From Basidiobolus meristosporus CBS 931.73 (lineage: Eukaryota; Basidiobolomycota; Basidiobolomycetes; Basidiobolales; Basidiobolaceae): a stretch of DNA of 64,000 bases. The DNA lies in assembly GCA_002104905.1 (NCBI GenBank), contig MCFE01000024.1, positions 167,501-231,500 of the forward strand. The letters are read 5' to 3'. The position numbers were made by a program, and so were the translations under genes. The notes beneath the pieces are model-generated. The model made no database searches. It was not told the origin of the DNA and saw only the letters and a list, made by a program, of their open reading frames with translations. Shown here piece after piece: positions 1-9,869 of this stretch (positions are counted from its first letter, which is position 1; each line of letters starts with the position of its first letter).

Positions 1-850
1 GTCAACATTTGTCAGATAGGTAGTAAACTACCTCTACTATGCTATCTTACACAGCTTCCACTACAAAGTGGTGTTGAATGTCTTTGTGCCTAGTTCTTAC
101 ATAATCATTAGGATATCTAGTTAATGAAATACAACTTTGACTATCCTTGTGATTAGATGTTGGTTCATTTGAACAAAATCAAGGTTTTAGAGTATTTTTT
201 GTAACCATATAACCTCCTTAGTTGCTTAACAAGCAGCCTTACATTTGGCTTCAATCATAGTTAGGGCTACAGTTGGTTGATTCTTACAATTCCAAGTACT
301 AACTGACCAGTATATAGAAGTACAAACCCACTGGTAGAGCATCTGTCAATAAGATCCCCACCCAATCCAATTCACTTAAGCCATTCAATCTTTGCCTATT
401 AGTTGCTCCAGAGTAATCCAGAAATGTATTAATTGTACCTTGCAGATGTCAGATGACTTGCTTAACTGCTGCAATTTGGTCAAATTCATAACTCTGCATG
501 AACTGACTGACAACTCCAACTGTCACTGCAACATCTAGATGAGTAGACACCATCATGTACATCAAGCTACTAACCATTGATTGATAGGGAAATGTTTAGT
601 CCATTTTGGGGCTATTTTCACCTATAATTGAATGAGTTCTGGTCTATTTCAGGTTAATGCCCATGGGGGTTGCTGTGAGCTAGTAATTTTTCATTGAACC
701 ATCTAAGAATACTCCTGATGTACCTGGACTGATTGTGTACAAGTATCACAGTAGGTATGCTAAACTTGGCTTCAATTTCCAGAATGCAGCTCAATTTTCT
801 AAGATCTTTCATCTCAACCTTGCTAAAGTGGTATAACTCAAACAGCAAGT
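1..850 (-). pseudogene. copia pol 3' fragment (RT C-terminus to RNase H)
   Basis: On the minus strand this stretch reads as the C-terminal reverse transcriptase and RNase H part of a Ty1/copia polyprotein, closely parallel to positions 2,750-3,605 of the complete element to its right. Short islands such as the frame at 654-848 (MKDLRKLSCILEIEAKF, matching the usual MKDLG..YFLGIE block) are visible, but stops and frameshifts break the reading. It continues past the left window edge. On the right it stops abruptly at about 850, where plus-strand gypsy sequence begins. This is a truncated relic with no coding capacity. Confidence 0.85.
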
Positions 851-860
851 ATGAAAATGA

Positions 861-1618
861 ATGCCAATGAAGAAAACCTACCAGCTTACATATCTGGAAA
901 CTGAAAATTTGACCCGGCTATTGGAAAAACATTGCTTTACCACTGTAATCAATCAATCAGCTGGAGGACACTTACCATTCAGATCCAAAAAGGTAACCAG
1001 ACCTATGAGCTACTACCTGCCAGTCTGGATTGCAACTTGGTTGATTTCAGTGTGTTTGACACAAGTGGACTTAGCAAGTCACAGCCCAGTAGAGCACTTA
1101 GAGATGGTACCCAGATGTTTCTCATGGCACTATTAGTAGATGATACCTGTACTCCAGTTCCCCAGAAAGTCCATACTACTCTGAAGGAATATTCTGATGT
1201 GCTTCCTGAGGAATTAAAAAGCCTACCACCAGTTGGAGATGTGAATTATGCCATTGACATGGGAGTTAGCTCCCCAGTGAGCAAGACACCTAACAGAATG
1301 AGTTCATTGGAATTGGAGGAAATGAAGAGACAAATTTACTAACTATTGGAGCATGAATACATCAGGCCCAGCTAGTCACCCTGGGGAACACCAGAGCCAT
1401 GTGCAGAGATGAAGGATGGAGGACTTGGAAGGTGAATTGACTACAGAGCCCTTACCTCAGTTACCATGAGAAATAAGTAACCCATACCTTGGATCATGGA
1501 GCTTTGGACCGGCTCAATGGAGCTGCCATATTCAGCTAGATTGATCTCAGGCAGGATACAGGTGGGTTGAAGCTAGAAGAAATCCTGAAGACAGCATTCA
1601 GGGACAGATATGAACACT
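861..1618 (+). pseudogene. Ty3/gypsy pol fragment (protease-RT junction)
   Basis: Plus-strand reading gives the block that precedes and enters gypsy reverse transcriptase: a KEYSDVLPEEL segment, a VNYAIDMG segment, then RMSSLELEEMKRQ (the PYRLSPAELEELKKQ-type motif), then EYIRPS, SPWG, MKDGG and IDYRAL pieces of RT motifs 1-2, followed by a weak KTAFRDRYEH match. In-frame stops separate these pieces, and the sequence ends near 1,618 well before the catalytic YxDD. It abuts a minus-strand copia fragment on the left. Domain identity rests on motif order; it is a dead fragment. It is the only clear gypsy pol in the window. Confidence 0.75.
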
Positions 1619-2319
1619 AACAGCACTTGTCATGAGTTTTGACCTCAAATGGCTTTTTGGTAAACTGGTCTGGCAGATTAGGTTTCAAGAGTCTCATAAA
1701 GATGGAAGTCTGTTTAGCCTCAAGGAGAACATGTTTCATCTCTTCTAAGTATGGAATACCCAACTTGTTATCCCTAGCTGCATGTAAGTCAACTTTCTTT
1801 GCCAAGTCCTAGGGAAGTCCATCAGCAAGGTAAAGAGTCATGGTAAATCCAGCTACAGCCTGGCACTCAAGGGGTGGCTTGGCCATCTCTTCATGCATCT
1901 GAATGAGCTCATCAATTGGTAGCTTAGAGAGTCTAGTCCTTTTACAGTGTCTCAGGTGTGTAACTCCATAGTTTACATGGGGTCTTCCCTACTTGGCTTG
2001 TAGGTAGGCCTTCATTGATATCTAGTGATTGAGAATGTCACCTTGTCTCAAAAGCTTGATGGTAATATCATTGGTGCAGTAATAGTGGAAGTCTTCAGGC
2101 ATTATTGATCAGAGTGGCAGCACATCTGGCAGAGATTTCCCCATTAGGATATGAAGCTTTGCACATTCTTTCCATCCAGTGGTGGGGCTCCTGATGATGG
2201 TGGTTATGGCATAGAATTCATCATAGATAGGTAGCATGGTGTTGTATAAGTTCCAGGAAGGGATACATCCAACACTTGTAAAGTATTTAGTACATGGAGT
2301 GTTTACTAGGTGCAATAAC
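1619..2319. other. Unassigned decayed repeat DNA
   Basis: CpG-poor sequence between the gypsy fragment and the family-A copia element. Short minus-strand frames exist (for example 1,617-1,805), but they carry no motif I recognise. It may be a decayed Gag-like region. The last five bases (ATAAC, 2,315-2,319) are the left copy of the copia target-site duplication. Confidence 0.4.
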
Positions 2320-2686
2320 TGTTGCAATTTAAGATGTGATTTGGATATAAGGATCTTATCAAGAAATAGTGATAATAGTAAACTTTTGTTTTTAATAAAG
2401 AAGCTCAGTATTTATACCTTTGTAGAAGTAATACAGCTGTAACACTAAGTAGGGAGGGTTTCTCAATATTCAGGAGCATTCAATAACAGTTTCAGGGTTA
2501 GTACATAATAGTTAGTATAAGTGCTAATTTGATCCTGACTATAGGGGAATAATCATAAGATCGCAGAACTGAGGAAAGTAGCAAAGTTAGTGCTGTAGAT
2601 TAGTCTCACAGTGACCAAGACTAGTCCATAAATGATAAGTAAATTTTTAGCTGCAGAATAATACCAAATAGTCCAATATTTCAACA
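2320..2686 (-). repeat. 3' LTR of copia family A
   Basis: This 367-bp LTR has TG..CA ends and is preceded by target duplication ATAAC. It aligns end to end with 6,635-7,003 with scattered substitutions, so the two copies have diverged since insertion. A TATA-like stretch (CAGTATTTATACC in plus orientation) is shared by both LTRs. Confidence 0.95.
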
Positions 2687-2695
2687 CTTCCCCTG
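2687..2695 (-). other. Polypurine tract of copia family A
   Basis: On the minus strand the sequence just inside the 3' LTR is CAGGGGAAG followed directly by TGTTG. This is the expected position and composition for the plus-strand DNA primer of a copia element. Confidence 0.85.
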
Positions 2696-3605
2696 AACTA
2701 AATAATTTCTTGATCCTAATTCCTCTCTGAGATTCTCAAATTCTTGCCTAGCCAGTGGTATTGTCAATATATCTGCCACCATTTTGTTAGTTGGGCAGTA
2801 CACTAAATCTACCAAGTTATTTTCTACAGCTTCCCTCACAAAGTGATGCTGTATATCAATGTGCTTAGTTCTGGCATGATTAATAGGATTTCTAGCTAAT
2901 GAGATACAACTTTGATTATCCTTTTAAATACATGTTGGTTCATCTGAATTAAAACCTAAGTCTTTGAATAATTTTTGTAGCCATACAGCCTCCTTAGTTG
3001 CTTGACATGCAGCTATTTATTTGGCTTCAGTTGTAGATAGGGCCAGAGTTGGTTGTTTCTTGCAATTCCAAGGAATAGCTGCACCAGCATAAATAAAATA
3101 CACAGCCTGTGGTAGAATGTCTGTCAATCAGATCCCTACCTCAATCTAGATCACTATAACCATCAAATATTTGCCTATTAGCTGCTCCAAAGTATTTGAG
3201 TACCATATTTATGGTACCTTGTAGATATCTGAAAGTCCGCTCAACTGCTTCAATTTGATCTGATCCATAATTCTGCATGAATTGACTGACTGTTCCAACT
3301 GCCACTGCAATATCTGGATGTGTAGACACCATCAAGTACATTAGGCTACCAATTGTTGATTGATAGGGAAAGTTTTGATCCATATTTAAGCTGTTTTCAT
3401 CTATAACTGGCTGAGATTTGCTTAATTTCAGGTTATTGTCCATAGGGGTTGCGGCAGGCTTGTAATTTTCCATTTTAAAGCGTCTAAGAGTGTCCCTGAT
3501 GTACTTAGACTGATTCAGCACAATACTCTGTGTAGGTATCTCAAATTTGACCTCAATTCCAAGAAAATAGCTAACCTTTCCAAGATCTTTCATCTCAAAC
3601 TTGCT
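2696..3605 (-). pseudogene. copia RT C-terminus and RNase H (family A)
   Basis: The longest open piece (3,141-3,593) carries the copia blocks MKDLGKVSYFLGIE, SKYIRDTL, STIGSLMYLM, HPDIAVAVG and FRYLQGT, ending in YSDLD, where active elements have the first RNase H aspartates (YSDADWAG). The rest of RNase H, including the equivalent of STTEAEY and the HxDTKHH-type tail, is read in other frames down to the polypurine tract. The frame is shifted at about 3,600 relative to the upstream RT. It is non-functional. Its close relatives in the window are at 1-850 and 47,245-49,082. Confidence 0.9.
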
Positions 3606-4399
3606 GAAGAGATCTGATTTTATCTCTATAAGTGCCTTTTAGTCACTTGAAGCTATAATTAGGTTGTTCACATAACAAACTAGGATGATCACACCCTTTT
3701 TGAGTTGTTTCACATATATACTGTGATCTTCAATGCTACAAGAGAGCCCAATTTCCACTAGATATGTGTCAATCTTGTTATACCATGCTCTGGGTGCCTG
3801 CTTAAGCCCATACCACAATTTTCTAAGTTTGCACACCCTATTGGGTACTTTTGGATTGGTAAAGCCTTCTGATTGCTCCATATATATAGTTTCTTGCAAA
3901 TCCCGTTTAGAAAGGCTGTTTTGATGTCCATTTGGTGTAGATCTAGACTGTGTACAGCTGCCAGGGCTAGAACTGTCCCAATGGAGTTAAACTTGGCAAC
4001 CGGAGCAAATGTTTCCTTTAAGTCTAGTCCTTGGATCTGAGAATAGCCTTTAGCCACCAATCTAGCCTTGTACTTACCAACGGTACCATATGAGGCTATC
4101 TTGATCTTGTAGATCCATCTACATCCTATTGGCTTTATCCCATTTGGTAAATCTACCAGTTGCCATATTTTTGCCTTGATCAGTGATTGGTACTCCTCCT
4201 GCAAGGCTTGTTGCCACTTAGTAGCATCTGGACTTTGCATTGCCTGTTCCAGATTCTGAGGTTCGGCACATAAGGCAAGATAAGCTTCTTCATGATCATT
4301 AGATGTCTGCCACCAGGATCCAAGGGCATTTCTTATTCTGGTGGATCTCCTAACTGGAATAATCTGTTCTGATCTGGAACTGGTAGAAGTATCTTCCAT
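3606..4399 (-). pseudogene. copia reverse transcriptase core (family A), YVNN mutant
   Basis: Minus-strand frames at 3,758-4,399 and 3,639-3,899 overlap through a frameshift and together cover the RT core. Visible blocks are WQQALQEEYQSL, GCRWIYKIK, KARLVAKGYSQ, ETFAPVAK, HQMDIKTAFLNG, then VCKLRKLWYGLKQAPRAWY and VCYVNNL. In working copia RTs the last block is YVDD. Here both catalytic aspartates are asparagines (GAT to AAT, a G-to-A change on the coding strand, at about 3,660-3,680), so polymerase activity should be lost even without the frameshifts. Confidence 0.93.
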
Positions 4400-4411
4400 C
4401 TCTGGCTGGAC

Positions 4412-5350
4412 TTAGTACATATCTTCTTCATTAGTGTTGATTGCATCATCAGGCAGCTGGCCAATGATTTCTGTGGCTTTCTGATCTGAATTCTCCTCAA
4501 ATACAACGTCCCTGCTCTTGATCAGCTTCTGAATTTTGCCATCATACACTCTATACCCTTTAGTATTTTCATAATACCCAAGAAAGATCCTGTTCCTACT
4601 CTTTGGTTCCAACTTTATGTGTTTTTTGTCAGGAATGTGATCAAAAACATCACTGCTAAAGATCTTGATGTGCTGGAGATCTGGTTTTTTGCCTGTATAT
4701 GCTTCAAAGGGTGTAGAATCACATAGTGTGCTTGTTGGGCATCTGCACTTGATGTATACAGTGGTAGCAACAGATTCAGCCCAAAACTTGTAGTCCATTC
4801 CCTTATCATGTAGCATGGATCTTCCCATCTCTACTATTGTTCTATTTGGGCATTCTGCTACTCCATTTTGCTGTGGAGTATGAGGAACTGTGGTCTGTTA
4901 GAGTATACCAGTAGACAAGCAGTATTTTGCAAACTCCTTTGAGCAGTGTTTTCCTCCATTGTCACTTTGTAGTACCCTCAATTTACACCCAGTTTGTGTT
5001 TCTGCCCATGCTCTTGAAGTGCTTAAATGTCTCTAAAGCTTCATCATTTGCTTAGAGAAAGTACACCCATGAATATCTTGTTTTGTCATCAATTAACGTC
5101 ATAAAGTATCTCTTGGCTCCAAAGGACAGTGTTCTCATGGGGCCACATATTTTGGAGCGTACAATAGCCAATATTTTAGTGGTATTGATGCCTTCTGAGC
5201 TCTTCAAACCTCGCCAAGCTTGCTTGCAATATGAGCATCTCTTATAGACACTGAATTTGATTGGAATTGAGTAGTTTAGGCCTAAAATAAGCTGATTTCT
5301 CACCAATTGGCTCATTTTCTGTTCCCCAATGTGTCCTAGCCGCCTATACC
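4412..5350 (-). pseudogene. copia GAG-pre-integrase and integrase (family A)
   Basis: The region starts with the HHCC-type zinc region: RRLGHIG near 5,330-5,350 and CSYCKQAW near 5,210-5,235. The integrase catalytic core follows: GPMRTLSFGAKRYF and LIDDKTRYSWVYFL hold the first catalytic Asp, SDNGGKH the second, and QQNGVAE the Glu. The C-terminal part (4,412-4,828) has MLHDKGMDYKFWAE, TPFEAYTGKKPD and GYRVYDGK. At least one in-frame stop (near 4,896) and frame changes break it. The DDE residues are readable, but no continuous protein can be made. Confidence 0.93.
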
Positions 5351-5603
5351 ATGTCTCCTAGCTGGTTTCATCAGTTTCAGCAATGTTGACATACTCAGGT
5401 ACAATGATCTTGCATTGTAACTTGTATGTATTGTGATATCTGATTCCCAAAGCTAATTTTTGTCCATTCTCACTCAATAGCGAGCAGCTCATCTTAGTAG
5501 AAACAAATCTCAGTCCCTGAGCAGTTGCTTTACTGACTGAGAGTAGGTTCTTAGCTAGTCCAGGTACATAGAGTATGTCAGTGAGTCTTGCTGTAGTTGC
5601 CCC

Positions 5604-6590
5604 TCAGCTATTGCTCATATTTAGTTGTATAGTCCCACTTGTGGTAGCTTCCAGAGCAGAGTTATCTCCCAGATACACCTTTCTTACGGGAATAGTTTTT
5701 AAGTTGCTCAACCACTCCTTTATACCACAAATATGCTGTGATGCTCCAGAGTCAATACACCATTCATTACTTTGATTACTTGCATTGTCTTGTATGGTTA
5801 CAAATAACTGTTCAGCAGTAGTTGTATGGTTTGCCTGCTCTAGTTTCCGTTTTTTGTCTGCTTGTATCTTCTTGCATTCTCTTGCCCAGTGTCCTGGCTT
5901 CTTACAATAGTTACAGCAGCCAGGTTTTCTTTGGTTTTGTTTCTTTCCCTTCTTTTCTGTGTGCCTTTCTGAACTGAATAAAGCATTATCTTCAATTTTC
6001 TCTGCTTGATCATTGCGTCTGAGTTCTTCATGGAGAAGTGTTCCTTTGACATAGTCTAAAGTCAAGTTGTCTTCTCTGCTTTCAAAAGAAAGTATGAGTG
6101 GCTCATACTTGTCTGGTAGGTTGCAAAGCAGACAGAGTATTGTTTCTTCATCATCTACACCAGCATTAATACTGCAAAGTTCTTCTGCAAGTGTCTCCAT
6201 TTTGGTAATGAGTTGCAGCATGTCATCATTTGGCTTCATCTTCATGTTGAAGAACTTTGGTTTCAAATAAAGCATGCTTGATACTGACTTTGCCCTAAAG
6301 ATCTTCTCAAGGGATTTCCATGCTGCTTTGGCAGTATTTGAGGCATGGATTTGTCAAATGAAGGAATCTTGCACATTGATACATATGACATTAAAGGCCT
6401 TTCTCTCCTTCTCTTGAAACTTCTCCACTTCCTCTGCTGTTCCTTTGGGCTCAACTTCCTTTCCTGTTACTATGTTCCAAAGCTTTCTTTCCTCAAGGTT
6501 GATCTGCATCTTGACTCTCCAAAGTCTGTAGTTCTTCCCATCAAACCTCTCCTTTACAGGGAAGATGTTTTTGTTGTTCTGTGTGCTGGT
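5604..6590 (-). pseudogene. copia Gag and protease (family A)
   Basis: The N-terminal Gag block (FDGKNYRLWRVKMQINLEER near 6,500-6,560) is followed by frameshifts. An intact run at 5,604-6,275 then covers the UBN2-type Gag core, with LLCNLPDKYEPL and LSFESREDNLTLDYV. A CCHC zinc knuckle CNYCKKPGHWAREC follows, and then the aspartic protease site WCIDSGASQHI. Gag is the RNA-binding capsid protein of the virus-like particle, and the DSGAS motif is the protease catalytic loop. The knuckle and protease loop look intact; the break lies upstream, near 6,275-6,450. Confidence 0.93.
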
Positions 6591-6622
6591 AAAATCTTCT
6601 TTAGAATAGATTAAGGCAGTCA

Positions 6623-6634
6623 GGCCTCATAACC
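6623..6634 (-). other. Primer-binding site, half-tRNA-iMet type
   Basis: Immediately inside the 5' LTR the coding strand reads GGTTATGAGGCC. Its complement, GGCCTCATAACC, contains a CAT anticodon and resembles the anticodon arm of initiator tRNA-Met, not its 3' CCA end. This is the arrangement known from Drosophila copia, which is primed by the 5' half of tRNA-iMet cut in the anticodon loop. Confidence 0.8.
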
Positions 6635-7003
6635 TGTTGCAATTTAAGAAGTGATCTGGATATAAGGAACTTATCAAGAAATAGTGATAATAGCTGAACT
6701 GTTGTTTATTAATAGAGAAGCTCAGTATTTATACCTTTGTAGAAGTAATACAGCAGTAGTACTAAGTAAGGAGGGTTTCTCAATATTCAGGAGCATTCTG
6801 TAATAGTTTCAGGGTTAGTACATAATAGTTAGCATAAGTACTAATTTGATCATGACTATAGGGGAATAATCATAAGATCATAGATCTGAAGAAAGTGGCA
6901 AAGTTTGAGCTGTAAATTAGCTCCACAGTGGCCAAGACTAGTCCAGAATTGTTAAATAATTTTTTAGCTGCAGAATGATACCAAATAGTCCAATATTTCA
7001 ACA
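6635..7003 (-). repeat. 5' LTR of copia family A
   Basis: This 369-bp LTR has TGTTG..CAACA ends and is followed by the right target duplication ATAAC (7,004-7,008). In minus-strand sense it is the promoter LTR. It is paired with 2,320-2,686. Confidence 0.95.
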
Positions 7004-7008
7004 ATAAC

Positions 7009-7993
7009 ATCAGGCAAAAGCTTGCTAGGAATACTTAGGTTTTGTCCTTAATCTAGTGCAATAGAGAATATAGCCACAAGTTTGTCAAGGGAAAACTATT
7101 GAGCTACAATCCCAACTTAGTTGGCACCATAAAAGAAGTATGCACCAGATTCAGCACACTTTGATATGAAAATGTACTAAAGCTTCCAAAGTGTTAACAG
7201 CTGTAAACTCTACCAGCAGGGACTTGATAAGATTGCAGGTGTGTTCAATAGTAACAAAGACAGAAAAGTATCTTTTTCTGTGCAAGAACAAACTTGTGCA
7301 AAATCAAATATAATAAAAGATACCTACTCTGAGTGTTCCTCACAAGTAGTGCCCCTAAGATCAGCTGGCTTGTGGGGCAATAGTTCCTGTAATGGCAGGG
7401 AAGCTTAACAAGGGATCTCCTTGAGTAGATTGGGGTAGTTGGTCCACAGTGCTTGGTATAGATTTCCTCTGATGTGTCAAAAGGAAATCCAGTGGTAGTG
7501 ATGGCATTGATGAGAAAAGATCATTCAGATGAGAGAGTAATATTAAAATTGGTATTTGATTGAGTTGAGGTGATATGAGCTGAATTGGCACAATCAGCTT
7601 AACTTATATGATTTTCATGCATTATGATTGATTCTTCATTAATTACCATGCATCCATCATTATGTTACAAAAAACATCCTCAAGCAATTACTTGGTGACT
7701 TTATTGATGATTTACTTGCAAGTCTATGATGAAATAGGAAATCTGCAATTGATGTGATCTGATCCATGTGAATGCAATCCAAGATGCATCATGCATAATA
7801 GAAGGAAAATCAAAAATCACATTAGTTTTCAAATATATCTCACATACAACCAGGTCAATGCCAATCAACTACTATATAATTATCCAAATCTGTCACTATG
7901 GTCCCTATACAAAGTCTCAACACATCTTTAGTACAACCCAGACAAAACCCATACCCCAGCTCGTACATGCATAAAACTAGGACTAGTCAGTAT
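7009..7993. other. CpG-depleted spacer, no gene seen
   Basis: AT-rich, CG-poor sequence between the copia element and the LTR-C repeat. Only short frames occur (for example 7,361-7,591 minus and 7,768-7,974 plus), none with recognisable motifs. Probably decayed repeat DNA. Confidence 0.5.
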
Positions 7994-8361
7994 TGTTATG
8001 ATCTGCCGCTTGAATATTTAAGTTCGATCAGTTTTTAGTCAAATCAATTAGTTAAAATTTAGGTTATCAGTACATCAGTATTATCTATGAGATCAGTAGC
8101 ATTAGTCAGCAAATGAATCAGCAGATCCTTATCAGACAGAAACAGATATATTAAGTAGGATCTTATTGGGTGATGATGATGCAATCAAATGAGTCATCAG
8201 CCACAACCTACATTGGGAAATACAATTAGTCAGCAATTGATCTGGCAAAATGTATATAAGGAGCTGCTGGAACCTCAATAAAAATCAGTTCAAGCTTTAG
8301 TGAATACAATACTAGCTAAACTCCCTATTCCTCTAAAACTCTCATACCAAGACTTGTAACA
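7994..8361 (+). repeat. LTR-like repeat C, plus copy
   Basis: This segment of about 368 bp begins TGTTATGATC and ends CTTGTAACA. It contains a TATATAAGGAG box near 8,261-8,271. About 270 bp of it recurs in inverted orientation at 9,581-9,848. The size, TG..CA ends and TATA-like box suggest an LTR of a third family. No target duplication was found. Confidence 0.7.
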
Positions 8362-8385
8362 GTATGAACATTTAGCTGAGTGGGG

Positions 8386-8734
8386 TGTTGTAAAAATTTG
8401 TATTTTGACCTAAATACTCACCTTACTTAGTCACTTAGATCATTACCTTCAAATCCTAGAGAATACCGACCAAATTCCTTGTTGGGATTTACTTGGAATA
8501 TTTTCACCAAAATACCAGGTACCCAGATTATGAAAACTCTCAAAGTTGTCCAAGCAGCCCCAAACTTTGCTCACATGTTCTTGGGATCTTCCTTAACCTA
8601 TTCTATGTGTTTGTAATGCCAAGACCACATAAAAGTATAAATACTACCTTTACATTTAATAAATTATTAAGTGAAAACCACATAATCTACTTGTCCTCCC
8701 AATCACTTCCAATATCTCCAAGACTCTTACAACA
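8386..8734 (+). repeat. LTR-B copy, plus
   Basis: This 349-bp LTR begins TGTTGTAAAAATTTG and ends CTCTTACAACA. It is a member of the most abundant repeat in the window (family-B copia LTR). It sits about 25 bp after the LTR-C copy. No matching 5-bp duplication is visible. The following bases (ATAAGCAC) resemble a shortened family-B primer site, so it may be the start of a deleted element and not a clean solo LTR. Confidence 0.9.
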
Positions 8735-9580
8735 ATAAGCACAGTCTAGACCAGAAAGTTTAATGTATGATCCATTAAAGCTCTTGTCAAATGATTTTAG
8801 TATGGCCCAAATGTCTATGGTGAGCCTTCATTCAGATATGAGTCCTACATCAAGATGCCAGCAGATATATGTAAGAGGATATATAATAAGACAAGTATTG
8901 AAATCAAGAAGGAGCTGAGAGTGAGGGGATTTGATGAAGAAGTCATGCAGGAACATGTTGCACCCAACTTGCTCAATACAGGCTGGATGTGTCTATTTGT
9001 GCCTTAACTTTGGGAACCAAAGAGATTTTGAATGAGTTTTTGCCTCAAATGACTAATGCACTACATGATATATTAGTAGAGATAAGTGGCTTCTAAGAGC
9101 TATATACACAGAACTTGTCCAGGCAACAGTTCCAAAGTATCAGACAGAGAGTAAATGAATCCTTTGAGAAATTAGAAGGTGAGCTTAGTCCAGTAGTATC
9201 ATCTGGAGCAATTAAGTGTGGCTAAGCTGCAGCATTGCACTCATCATCTTGGAGGCAAAATACTGACTACAAATACACAAGTAGCCAAGATGACAGTCTA
9301 CAAGGAAGTAGTGTAGGTGTGTAAAGTGAATCACTACCAACTGCTTCAGTAGTAGTCCCTATGAGAAGAGAACCTAGGGGAAGATGATGCAATTGCATTG
9401 AGCTGCTAATATTTGTCATGATGCAATCAACATATTTTTTTTTGCAATCCAAATTGAGCCAACATAAATCAGTGGTCACTAAATTCCTGATAAAAGTAAT
9501 ATTAAGGTTGTCTGGCATCTGAGACAGAGCACCTATAAATAAACACCATGCACATATATGCATCATCTCTGAAACCAGTG
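8735..9580. other. Spacer between inverted LTR-C copies
   Basis: About 850 bp of CG-poor DNA with no frame I can assign. It lies between the two oppositely oriented LTR-C copies. Confidence 0.5.
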
Positions 9581-9848
9581 TGTTGCAAGTCTTGGTGTAA
9601 GAGTTGTAGAGGAATAGGGAGTTTAGCTAGTATTGTATTCACTAAAACTTGAACTAATTTTTATTGAGGTTACAGCAGCTCCTTATATTCATTTGTCAGA
9701 TCAATTGCTGACTAATTGTATTTTCTAATGTAGGTTGTGGCTGATGACTCATTTGATTGCATCATCATTGCCCAATAAGATCCTACTTAGTATATCTGTT
9801 TCTGTCTGATAAGGATCTGCTGATTCATTTGCTGACTAATGCTACTGA
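9581..9848 (-). repeat. LTR-like repeat C, truncated minus copy
   Basis: Inverse of 8,095-8,361: it starts TGTTGCAAGTCTTGG (the complement of CCAAGACTTGTAACA at the end of the plus copy) and runs to GCTACTGA, where similarity stops. About 100 bp of the repeat's left end is missing. The shared blocks include the TATATAAGGAG-type box and the ATGATGATGCAATCAAATGA segment. Confidence 0.8.
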
Positions 9849-9869
9849 ATCCATCAAGTGCCAAGGCAA

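Larger units (their letters stand above)
2320..7003 (-). mobile_element. Structurally complete Ty1/copia element, family A
   Basis: The element is 4,684 bp and is bounded by two near-identical LTRs (2,320-2,686 and 6,635-7,003) that begin TGTTGCAATTT and end TTTCAACA. A perfect 5-bp target duplication ATAAC flanks it (2,315-2,319 and 7,004-7,008). Read on the minus strand, the order is 5' LTR, primer-binding site, Gag, protease, integrase, RT, RNase H, polypurine tract, 3' LTR. That order (integrase before RT) defines the copia superfamily. All coding domains are recognisable but interrupted by stops and frameshifts, and the RT catalytic YVDD has become YVNN, so it is not autonomous. It retains more CG dinucleotides than neighbouring relics, which fits a younger insertion. 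Confidence 0.97.

Noticed and set aside
8386-8734. Target-site duplication for this LTR-B copy.
   Set aside because: Flanks TGGGG and ATAAG do not match, so it was not called a clean solo LTR.
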